Below are positions 1 through 5,297 of a DNA stretch of 5,297 nucleotides, in pieces. A program made the translations under genes and the position numbers. The DNA lies in the NCBI GenBank assembly GCA_023132075.1, contig JAGLYT010000118.1:1-5297 (forward strand), in the 5' to 3' direction. Numbering within the stretch: the first letter of the stretch is position 1; every line of letters begins with the position of its first letter. The notes under the pieces are model-generated. The model had not been told where the DNA came from. It was given only the letters and a program-made list of their open reading frames with translations, and made no database searches. This DNA is from a bacterium. GTDB taxonomy: Bacteria > CBDUZB01 > JAGLHV01.

Positions 1-119
1 GCAAAGCGAGTTTTCCATTTTTAGCACAGAAATATCTGTTGTCTTTTCTTTTAACTGTCTTTACTACTTATAACTGTAGTTTCTATCTATGGACTATTGA
101 CTATAGACTATGGACTATT
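1..119. other. Intergenic sequence 3' of comF
   Basis: Apart from the heptamer array at 83-119, this AT-rich stretch has only short imperfect hairpins (for example ACAGA/TCTGT at 26-39). No convincing terminator, promoter or gene is visible. A minus-strand ATG at 18-16 opens a frame that leaves the window after six codons and lacks a ribosome binding site. Confidence 0.5.
83..119. repeat. Degenerate 7-bp tandem repeat downstream of comF
   Basis: Units of the form CTATNGA follow each other at 87-93 (CTATGGA), 94-100 (CTATTGA), 101-107 (CTATAGA) and 108-114 (CTATGGA), with partial CTAT units at 83-86 and 115-118. The variable position is always the fifth base. The array ends within a couple of bases of the comF stop codon. 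Confidence 0.7.
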
Positions 120-833
120 TTACCCATGTGCCAACACCAAACAAAATATTCCTTGCGGGTGACATTGATCAAGCACACGCGCACATTCATTTAAAGTGGC
201 TGTTGTAGTACAAACATCATCTATTAGAAGCAGCCAACGGCCTTTAAATAACTGTGGATTCATTACTTTAAAAGCATTTTCAACATTTTCTTTTCTTTGC
301 TTTCTATTTAAATTAAATTGAGGAGAAGTCTTTTTTATTCTAATCAGATTATCGACAATTTGCGGCTTAGAAAAATGTTTGCCAATTTTTTTAGTCAACA
401 AATCAACCTGATTAAATCCTCTTCTTTTTTTCTGGGATTTAAACAAAGGAACAGGAACTAAACAATCAATTTTTTCTAGATCCACTTTTTCATTTATATA
501 AGTAACTAATAGCTTTCCTAATGGTTGTTGTAAAATTCTTTTCCCTTTATATTTAAAAGAATGGATGCATTTTCTCATAGTTCCTTCATATAAGGAACAA
601 ACATATATCCTTTCAAAATAGTATTTTATATTACGGCATTGACTACACAAAAACCCGGCTTCTTCATTTTTACCGCACTTATGGCAATACGGTTCTTTCC
701 TATATTTAATTTTTTCCAAACACTCCTGACAAAGCCCTCCCTCATTAATTAAATCCTTCCCGCATCCCACACAACTTACAGGGAAAAAAAGATTTAAACA
801 ATAATTTGATATTTCCTTTAATTTCCCCTTCAT
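120..833 (-). CDS. comF: ComF-family phosphoribosyltransferase-like protein
   Basis: ComF proteins are cytoplasmic. In competent bacteria they support DNA uptake or processing; elsewhere their role is poorly defined. The 237-residue product has an N-terminal cysteine region with four CxxC pairs (C21/C24, C35/C38, C50/C53, C63/C66), fitting a two-site zinc-binding region. A phosphoribosyltransferase-type domain follows: LYEGTMRKCIHSFKYKGKR (81-99), CLVPVPL (124-130), KKRRGFNQVDLL (135-146, the ComF signature 'RGFNQ'), TSPQFNLNRKQRKENVENAF (169-188), and the PRPP-loop-like LLLIDDVCTTTAT (201-213). The length of about 240 residues is normal. The start at 833 is chosen because it forms an ATGA overlap with lptE; the in-frame ATG at 866 would overlap lptE by 37 bases and add a basic, non-conserved leader. 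The usual 'TTGaT' of the PRPP loop reads TTTAT here. No competence genes are visible nearby, so a DNA-uptake role is not shown. Confidence 0.9.
   Translation of the reverse strand: MKGKLKEISNYCLNLFFPVSCVGCGKDLINEGGLCQECLEKIKYRKEPYCHKCGKNEEAGFLCSQCRNIKYYFERIYVCSLYEGTMRKCIHSFKYKGKRILQQPLGKLLVTYINEKVDLEKIDCLVPVPLFKSQKKRRGFNQVDLLTKKIGKHFSKPQIVDNLIRIKKTSPQFNLNRKQRKENVENAFKVMNPQLFKGRWLLLIDDVCTTTATLNECARVLDQCHPQGIFCLVLAHG
830..833 (-). promoter_or_regulatory. ATGA stop-start overlap coupling lptE and comF
   Basis: On the minus strand the comF ATG (833-831) and the lptE TGA (832-830) share bases as ATGA. Upstream there is only a weak purine-rich AGCGAGAAAAG. Termination-reinitiation by ribosomes leaving lptE is therefore the likely way comF is translated. 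Confidence 0.8.
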
Positions 834-1369
834 CTTTTCTCGCTTATTCCTGAAGCGGCAAACCATCCGTCTATTGTCCTTTTAACTATATCCTTAGCTA
901 ATGATTTTACAATTATATCCTGAGCTTCGCTTTCCGTAAGAGAAATACCTCCCCCCCAAGCAACAACAAAATACTCTGTCTCCGCAGTCATTCTTTTTTC
1001 CACCCAGAGCATTTTATTCGTAGCCGCATCTTTAAGTCCTATATTTACCCAAACCCATAATTTGTATTCCTGAGCAATATAATTTTCATCAAAAGAAAGA
1101 GGCTGTAAAATATATTTACTAATTTCCCCTAATAACACTGCATCCGCTGAATCATGGTTAACCACTCCTACTCTTCTATCCTGTAAAAATTCTTTAACTA
1201 CTTCATCAGTCAACTTTCTGCTTATTAGTGAATGTCCCGTTTTATCTATAAATTGCCGGACACTAATTTTTCTAATGTTTTCCGGCAAAACAGAAGGAGC
1301 AGGTGCATAACCACATCCAAAAACAACGATAATTAACACAACTGAAAAATATAAATAATATTTTTTCAT
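830..1369 (-). CDS. lptE: LptE-like LPS-assembly lipoprotein
   Basis: LptE is an outer-membrane lipoprotein that plugs the LptD barrel and helps insert lipopolysaccharide into the outer leaflet. The 179-residue product starts MKKYYLYF, followed by a hydrophobic stretch and a lipobox VFGC with Cys19 as the lipidated residue, then Gly-Tyr, giving the CGY start typical of LptE after cleavage. The rest follows the family pattern: LPENIRKISVRQFIDKTG (28-45), LTDEVVKEFLQDRRVGVV (53-70), ADAVLLGEISKY (75-86), EYKLWVWVNIGLKDA (101-115), KMLWVE (119-124), then SEAQDIIVKSLAKDIVKRTI and GW at 168-169. An upstream in-frame ATG at 1429 would add 20 residues before the signal peptide; the start at 1369 is preferred because a strong Shine-Dalgarno sequence precedes it. 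The stop overlaps the comF start. The length is ordinary for the family. LptE is poorly conserved in sequence, so the family is confident but its LptD partner is not seen here. Confidence 0.82.
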   Translation of the reverse strand: MKKYYLYFSVVLIIVVFGCGYAPAPSVLPENIRKISVRQFIDKTGHSLISRKLTDEVVKEFLQDRRVGVVNHDSADAVLLGEISKYILQPLSFDENYIAQEYKLWVWVNIGLKDAATNKMLWVEKRMTAETEYFVVAWGGGISLTESEAQDIIVKSLAKDIVKRTIDGWFAASGISEKR

Positions 1370-1378
1370 AATTCTCTT

Positions 1379-1385
1379 ACCTCCT
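1379..1385 (-). promoter_or_regulatory. Strong Shine-Dalgarno sequence of lptE
   Basis: The minus strand reads AGGAGGT, followed by 9 bases (AAGAGAATT) and then the ATG at 1369. This near-perfect anti-16S match decides the lptE start over the in-frame ATG at 1429. It also implies independent, efficient initiation at lptE. Confidence 0.85.
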
Positions 1386-1427
1386 CTTTTTTCTAAAATT
1401 AGAGTTCTGCAAAACAAGAAAAATGTC

Positions 1428-1475
1428 ATTGTCCGACCCCCTGATCAAGTCAGAAGACGGGCCTGATCTGACAAT
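1428..1475. repeat. Degenerate REP-like inverted repeat
   Basis: The outer arms ATTGTC (1428-1433) and GACAAT (1470-1475) are perfect inverted repeats. Inside is CTGA-TCAAG-TCAG (1441-1453), which has the same TCAAG loop and the same preceding CCCCTG as the palindrome at 1498-1520. CCTGATC also occurs twice in direct orientation (1440-1446 and 1462-1468). It looks like a decayed relative of the neighbouring palindrome. Confidence 0.45.
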
Positions 1476-1497
1476 CCAAACACATTGATTTTACTGG

Positions 1498-1520
1498 ATT
1501 CCCCTGTCAAGCAGGGGAAT
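1498..1520. repeat. REP-like palindrome, perfect 9-bp stem
   Basis: ATTCCCCTG (1498-1506) pairs perfectly with CAGGGGAAT (1512-1520) around a 5-base loop, TCAAG. It resembles the dispersed intergenic palindromes with ATTCCC...GGGAAT stems found in many bacterial genomes. Neither strand has a following T tract, so it is more likely a repeat or an mRNA-stabilising hairpin than a terminator. Confidence 0.75.
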
Positions 1521-1523
1521 GAC

Positions 1524-1563
1524 CTGCCTTAAAGATTGGCAGACCCACCTTGCGAACTGGTGG
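1524..1563. repeat. Two small adjacent hairpins
   Basis: CTGCC (1524-1528) pairs with GGCAG (1538-1542), and CCACC (1545-1549) pairs with GGTGG (1559-1563), each around a 9-base loop. The stems are only 5 bp. The equal geometry and the close packing next to the palindrome at 1498-1520 suggest one composite element, but chance is not excluded. Confidence 0.35.
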
Positions 1564-1608
1564 ACAAGCAAGCAGAGTGTCTTTTAGTCTCTTTTGCATA
1601 AGTCTATT

Positions 1609-4600
1609 CTAAAAAATAATCGACAAATCGGCTGACAGACTTATACTCCAATAATCATCTTCTTTTTGCTTTCTGTTTTTAAAAGAACTTCCTCCCACCC
1701 CCAGGGTAATTTTTAAATTCTCACTGGTGTCATAGGTACAATCAACATCTACGGAATAAGTATCCGTATTATCCCTTTTATCTTCTATACCGCTTTTTCT
1801 TTCGTGTTTAATGAGAGAATCCACCACTAAACGATTTCTCAAATGCAATCCAATCAAAGGAATTATAAAATCCTTTGCAGTAATATCTACATAAATTTTC
1901 AAACTGGAAGACCGGGTTGTTATCTCCTTGGTCTTTGTTCCTACTTCATTTGTTTCTTCTTCGTCCGTATATTCATAGCGCGGACTAAGACGCCACTTAT
2001 CTAAAAGGACACTTACCTGTACACCTGTTTTCCGACTAAATCCGTCCTTGGTTGTTTCATCAACATTCTTAAGAATATTTATAGTTTTATTACGCCTATC
2101 ATCATAATCAAGAACCACATCATATCTGGTAAAAAGATCAAACCGTAAATCCCCACCATATGTTTTACTAATATCTCTGGAAACATCCTTTGTTTCTATT
2201 GTTTTATGAGAATAATTAATAGCAAGTCGGGAATCACAAATAATTTTACTATCCAGACTAAAAAACTTTTCTATATCCCCGATATTCATAGTTAAATCCG
2301 GCCAAATCTTAGTAAAAATTCTCAACCCACTATTGGTAATTTCCTTATAATCGTCAATTTCGGTATAATTGGTCGTGGTCTCCATAGTCTTTAAAGGACT
2401 AAAAGCATTATTCAAATCCAGTGAACTAAACGGCCTCCAACGATTGTTAGTTTTACGGGTACATCGATTAGAAAAACTTTTGGTTGTTGCACCGGGAAAA
2501 CTTAATTTATCCTTTTTTCGCAACAGCCATAATCCTTCCCATCTACTCCACCTGTTTCTTGCTTCTTTTTTATCTTTTTCCTCTAATCCCTGTTCTTCCA
2601 CATCATAGGAGTCGCCTGTTTCTACCTTATAGCTAGTATCCGTAGTTAAAGAATGAAGAGGGGTTACCCCCGGAAAAAGATTTTTAAACGTTAAAGAATA
2701 ATTTAACTGTCCATCACTATTACGGCTTATTGTTTCTATTTCGCCTGTACGGAAATCATACGACCCCGAAGAGTTTATTTTATAATTAAACGATGGAGCC
2801 AACCAGGTAAAAACTTTTAGATTAGAATCAAAACTGACTGTTTGAGCACGGTATTTATCCTTAAAATATTTATTCTTAAAATCTGTATTAGCAGGCCCAT
2901 CATTCTCCTCTTCTTTGGCTTTGATTACTTCCAAATAATAATAAGGATTAAAAGAAAAACCTTTCCAAAACTTAAAAGGTAACCTTGCGGAAAAATTTTC
3001 AGTCAGATCCCGATAATTATTAGGAGCAATCACAGTAAAGGTTGTTTCTTCAACTACATAATTTTGACGTCTATAGGAAACATCTATTGCTGTCGGCAAT
3101 AAATTTACTCCCCATTCTTCAGGCGTATAAGAGGAATATTTCAAAGGAATATTATAATCTAACGAACCCTTTCGAGTGAAAGTATCCTTTCTTTCCCAAA
3201 GAAGTTTGGAGTTGGAGTGGTCTTCAGCATAATTAATTTTTAAAGTAGGCCAGCGCGGCACCAATAATTCCGCACCACCTTCTCCGGAGAAACTTTCAAC
3301 CTTCCCTTCATCAAAGCTACTATAAGGTGTATCATAGGCTGAAGGGGTCACTGTTTCCTGGTGACTACCGCTAAAAGAAAGAGGTAAAAACTTAAAACGG
3401 GTAAACTCAAGTCCGGCAGATTCCGATTTAATTTCCTGCCCGGAAGTAAGGCTTCGAGTACTAATTAAATCCTGTTGAGAACTACCGGTTGTAATCGTTT
3501 CAAAATCAGCATCTATGTTTTTATGGTTAGCATGAGCATTAAACCATCCCGGTAATTTAAAATCCACAGCTGATTTCCATGCTATACCTTCTTTTTTTTC
3601 TATTCCGTCTACAAATATATCATTCACCCAGATCTCCCCATCGGTAATCTTACCTCCCGTGTTATTCCTTACTCCTATTTTTATCTGCATAATATTGTTC
3701 AAGTAAGGACTACCCTGATATCCGGTAAATCCGTCGGGAATCTCATTTTTGTCTTCATCTTTATTTAAATGAATAGTACAAACCTTCCAGCCTGTCCAAT
3801 TTATTGTTTCGGCATATTCATAATAATTAGTATCATTTGCCCCAAGCTGAATATAAAAAGTCGCATTTTTTGCTTTACTTCCATACAGAAAAAATTTTAT
3901 TTTTTTATATTTTGAATAATCCTGTACCCGGCTAAAAGTTGTTTTTGTATAAGCGGCTGTACTCGCATTTAAAGTATAACTCAAAGAAAGTGCCTGCTCC
4001 TTTCTTTTTTCGGTTACCGAAGAACGATAAAGATTTTCATATTCACTATTATTGGTTATATCTTCGTATTCTGCATCATCTTCATTATTTACGGCTTTTA
4101 CGGTTAAATATTCCCCATCTATTGACTCAAAAGAACCTCCTTCCTTTACACCTTTATCCCATTTTGTTCCCACTATCCCAATAGAACTAATTTTCATTGT
4201 TCCACTTTTTACTCCTGCATCTTTATTCCTTACAGTTAATCTTATGTGTTTAATTGCTGCCCATTGATTCTCATCTACAATGTCAAGAGGGATTTTTATC
4301 AGATTCCATCCTGTCCAGTCAATAATTTGACTATAGAAATTACCGGAACTATTCTTATCATCTAACACATTATCCCCATCTAAATCCTGGGTATCTATCT
4401 TTCCGTTATTCTCCCCAATAAAAGTAACGCTTCCGTCCGGATGAACAAATGGCCATCCGATGTCCTCTCCTTCACCTAAAATACCGTCGCCATTAATGTC
4501 TTCTGTCTTGGGCGCCCCCCCTATAACCCCGGATCCGTCAGAATTTTCATTAATCCCGCCCAAATGAATTTCCAATTCTTCCCCTTCACTTGTTCCATAA

Positions 4601-5297
4601 ATACACATTTCCAAAAACATTTTTTTAGAATAATCTACCCCAACTTGAGAAATTGGGTAGACAATAGAAGCTTCTTCATCAAAACTTTTCAGGTTATAGT
4701 TAAGATTGATAACCTCAACCTCTTCAGACTCTCCCACTTCCTCCAGCCAATTAGGATTGGTTTTTTCTACTATTTCCCTACGCTTGACATCTTCATTCTC
4801 CCAGTTAAGTGCCCCCTTTAAAGTAACTGCTTCCTCAACAGGATTACTGCTTAACTGCCAAAAATCCTTCTCCAGAGGAACACTGCTCATCAATTTTGCC
4901 CCTTCCATATTATCAATCATTGCCTTACCGAATAAATTAGGATTAAATTGACTCTGAGCAATTTCACCGGATATAGTCGTCTTTAACGGAAATTTTTCAT
5001 GCTCAATCTTAACCCTGCTGTCAACATCTACTACTAAAACACTTTGAGGGGTAGAATAAACACTGGGAACAGTAGAAGATTTATCGGTTCCGCTCCAGAT
5101 AACAGTAGACCCGATAAAAAAAGGATCGGTATTTTCCCCATACTGCAATCTGCTTCCCACTAAAGTTTGCTGCGATTGACCTCCAAAAGGAGCATATTCA
5201 TAAGTAATCTCAATATTAGTATCCTCATCTATTTCTTCTTCATTAAAAAAAGTTATAAACCCTGACTCATAATCAATCATATAATCTCTGTCTTTTT
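1609..5297 (-). CDS. sprA: SprA-like T9SS outer-membrane translocon, C-terminal part (5' end outside window)
   Basis: SprA forms the giant outer-membrane barrel through which T9SS cargo leaves the periplasm. Residue numbers here count from the ATG at 5280-5278, which is not the start: the frame stays open to the right edge and the ATG sits inside the motif DRDYMIDYESGFITF, a typical SprA 'DY-IDY-x-G-x-ItF' element. Other SprA-like landmarks are ITYEYAPF (25-32), NPNLFGKAMIDNMEG (113-127, matching the usual 'iDDFEG'), and a later stretch, about 620-660, with LPLSFSG and TPSAYDTPY resembling the 'P-x-s-Y...tP-Y-P' barrel region. Between them lie two related beta-rich modules (about 204-372 and 430-560) with Asp-rich calcium-like loops. 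From about 570 to the end the sequence alternates like barrel strands, with charged, hydrophilic loops. The protein ends WSISLSADLSIIF, an amphipathic strand with a terminal Phe as expected for BAM-inserted barrels. Bacteroidota SprA is around 2400 residues, so roughly half may be missing. The frame is uninterrupted. Family assignment is from recognised motifs, not a search; a divergent SprA-related protein with another cargo is possible. Confidence 0.82.
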   Translation of the reverse strand, partial: KDRDYMIDYESGFITFFNEEEIDEDTNIEITYEYAPFGGQSQQTLVGSRLQYGENTDPFFIGSTVIWSGTDKSSTVPSVYSTPQSVLVVDVDSRVKIEHEKFPLKTTISGEIAQSQFNPNLFGKAMIDNMEGAKLMSSVPLEKDFWQLSSNPVEEAVTLKGALNWENEDVKRREIVEKTNPNWLEEVGESEEVEVINLNYNLKSFDEEASIVYPISQVGVDYSKKMFLEMCIYGTSEGEELEIHLGGINENSDGSGVIGGAPKTEDINGDGILGEGEDIGWPFVHPDGSVTFIGENNGKIDTQDLDGDNVLDDKNSSGNFYSQIIDWTGWNLIKIPLDIVDENQWAAIKHIRLTVRNKDAGVKSGTMKISSIGIVGTKWDKGVKEGGSFESIDGEYLTVKAVNNEDDAEYEDITNNSEYENLYRSSVTEKRKEQALSLSYTLNASTAAYTKTTFSRVQDYSKYKKIKFFLYGSKAKNATFYIQLGANDTNYYEYAETINWTGWKVCTIHLNKDEDKNEIPDGFTGYQGSPYLNNIMQIKIGVRNNTGGKITDGEIWVNDIFVDGIEKKEGIAWKSAVDFKLPGWFNAHANHKNIDADFETITTGSSQQDLISTRSLTSGQEIKSESAGLEFTRFKFLPLSFSGSHQETVTPSAYDTPYSSFDEGKVESFSGEGGAELLVPRWPTLKINYAEDHSNSKLLWERKDTFTRKGSLDYNIPLKYSSYTPEEWGVNLLPTAIDVSYRRQNYVVEETTFTVIAPNNYRDLTENFSARLPFKFWKGFSFNPYYYLEVIKAKEEENDGPANTDFKNKYFKDKYRAQTVSFDSNLKVFTWLAPSFNYKINSSGSYDFRTGEIETISRNSDGQLNYSLTFKNLFPGVTPLHSLTTDTSYKVETGDSYDVEEQGLEEKDKKEARNRWSRWEGLWLLRKKDKLSFPGATTKSFSNRCTRKTNNRWRPFSSLDLNNAFSPLKTMETTTNYTEIDDYKEITNSGLRIFTKIWPDLTMNIGDIEKFFSLDSKIICDSRLAINYSHKTIETKDVSRDISKTYGGDLRFDLFTRYDVVLDYDDRRNKTINILKNVDETTKDGFSRKTGVQVSVLLDKWRLSPRYEYTDEEETNEVGTKTKEITTRSSSLKIYVDITAKDFIIPLIGLHLRNRLVVDSLIKHERKSGIEDKRDNTDTYSVDVDCTYDTSENLKITLGVGGSSFKNRKQKEDDYWSISLSADLSIIF
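3601..3993 (-). repeat. Protein-level repeat, module 2 of SprA-like protein
   Basis: Residues about 430-560 repeat module 1: DYSKYKKIKFFLYG (454-467), YIQLG (476-480), INWTGWKVCTIHL (493-505), IMQIKIGVRN (530-539), then GEIWVNDIFVDGI. The linker between YIQLG and INWTGW is much shorter than in module 1. A DxDxNxIPD loop follows the WTGW strand instead. Similarity is at protein level only; the DNA has diverged, so this is an old duplication and not a recent tandem copy. Confidence 0.62.
3733..3759 (-). other. DxDxNxIPD calcium-type loop in module 2
   Basis: Residues 508-516 read DEDKNEIPD, the DxDxNxIPD form seen in thrombospondin type-3-like calcium loops. It directly follows the INWTGWKVCTIHL strand of module 2. 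Metal binding is inferred from the pattern. Confidence 0.45.
4351..4386 (-). other. EF-hand-like calcium loop 2 in SprA-like protein
   Basis: Residues 299-310 read DLDGDNVLDDKN. Asp occupies positions 1, 3, 5 and 9, Leu position 8 and Asn position 12, close to an EF-hand or thrombospondin type-3 loop. It lies about 26 residues after loop 1, with GSVTFIGENNGKID between them, and shortly before the IDWTGW strand. Confidence 0.55.
4462..4500 (-). other. EF-hand-like calcium loop 1 in SprA-like protein
   Basis: Residues 261-273 read DINGDGILGEGED. This fits the 12-position EF-hand or dockerin loop: Asp at 1, Asn at 3, Asp at 5, Gly at 6, Leu at 8 and Glu at 12. Calcium binding is inferred from the pattern only. 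It lies in the long insert of module 1. Confidence 0.6.

Larger units (their letters stand above)
1370..1608. other. Intergenic gap between SprA-like gene and lptE, rich in hairpins
   Basis: The gap is 239 bp with no supportable gene on either strand. By hand count, 1428-1580 has 77 G+C in 153 bases (50%), against about 28-35% in sampled coding lines. It holds several adjacent inverted repeats, listed separately. None is followed on the minus strand by a run of T, so no classic intrinsic terminator for the SprA-like gene is visible. I found no well-spaced -35/-10 pair for lptE. The last 20 or so bases before lptE carry its ribosome binding site. Confidence 0.7.
4165..4671 (-). repeat. Protein-level repeat, module 1 of SprA-like protein
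   Basis: Residues about 204-372 (counted from the ATG at 5280) form the first copy of a beta-rich module. Landmarks are DYSKKMFLEMCIYG (216-229), EIHLG (237-241), IDWTGWNLIKIPL (320-332) and IKHIRLTVRN (343-352), ending near SSIGIVGTKW. Each has a counterpart in the same order in module 2. The insert between EIHLG and IDWTGW carries two EF-hand-like loops. The 'WTGW...I-x-L' pattern resembles the strands of galactose-binding or jelly-roll domains, but that fold is an inference. Confidence 0.62.

Noticed and set aside
1-18. Start of a further minus-strand gene at the ATG at 18-16
   Set aside because: Only six codons are visible before the window ends and no ribosome binding site precedes the ATG.
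26-39. Hairpin ACAGA/TCTGT with T-rich sequence after it on the plus strand
   Set aside because: The stem is only 5 bp and A/T-rich, and no plus-strand gene precedes it, so it is likely chance in AT-rich DNA.
834-866. Longer comF start at 866
   Set aside because: It would add 11 basic residues not expected in ComF and overlap lptE by 37 bases, whereas the ATG at 833 gives a standard ATGA overlap.
1370-1429. Longer lptE start at 1429
   Set aside because: It would place 20 residues before the lipoprotein signal peptide. The AGGAGGT at 1379-1385 is correctly spaced for the start at 1369.
1386-1440. Minus-strand promoter for lptE
   Set aside because: ATGACA (1429-1424) and TAATTT resemble -35 and -10 boxes but are 22 bases apart, outside the usual 16-18.
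1498-1520. Intrinsic terminator of the SprA-like gene
   Set aside because: The stem is strong, but on the minus strand it is followed by CCAGTAAAATC with no T run, so it does not meet the usual terminator form.
1428-1580. CRISPR array or tRNA gene
   Set aside because: The repeats are single palindromes of differing sequence without regular spacers, and no cloverleaf can be folded from this stretch.
2369-2608. Open plus-strand frame of 79 codons inside the SprA-like gene
   Set aside because: It lies wholly antisense to a clearly conserved protein, is rich in Ser, Leu and Phe as expected from reading the complement, and shows no domain or clear ribosome binding site. The plus-strand frames at 3939-4184, 4052-4267, 4564-4821 and 4706-4951 fail for the same reasons.

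Overview
This window reads as part of a diderm (Gram-negative-type) bacterial genome that is AT-rich, with sampled coding stretches at roughly 28-35% G+C. Three genes lie head to tail on the minus strand, so transcription runs from the right edge to the left. In order they are: a very large SprA-like outer-membrane protein cut by the right edge of the window, an LptE-like lipoprotein, and a ComF-family phosphoribosyltransferase. An LPS-assembly lipoprotein and a giant barrel ending in phenylalanine both require an outer membrane. SprA is the translocon of the type IX secretion system (T9SS), best known from Bacteroidota and the wider FCB group, so that group or a candidate phylum carrying T9SS parts is the most likely source. 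The window alone does not fix the phylum.

Layout: 5297-1609 holds the C-terminal 1228 or so residues of the SprA-like protein. Its reading frame runs off the right edge, and the first in-frame ATG (5280) lies inside a conserved motif, so the true start is outside the window. Positions 1608-1370 are a 239-bp gap with a block of about 50% G+C containing several adjacent hairpins, which look like REP or MITE-type repeats. Positions 1369-830 are the lptE-like gene, with a strong Shine-Dalgarno sequence. Positions 833-120 are the comF-like gene, joined to lptE by a 4-base ATGA overlap. Positions 119-1 hold a degenerate 7-bp tandem repeat and no recognisable gene.

How the genes work together: lptE and comF are clearly one translationally coupled unit. 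Whether the SprA-like gene is co-transcribed with them is open, because the gap has hairpins but no classic terminator with a U tract, and no convincing promoter. Two of the three products act at the outer membrane: one in protein export, the other with LptD in LPS insertion. The ComF-like protein is cytoplasmic and is probably a passenger in the operon.

The most interesting part is the SprA-like protein. It contains two copies of a beta-rich module sharing YSK, (D/N)WTGW and I-x-V-R-N landmarks. Three aspartate-rich, calcium-loop-like motifs are placed around these modules, ahead of the C-terminal barrel region.
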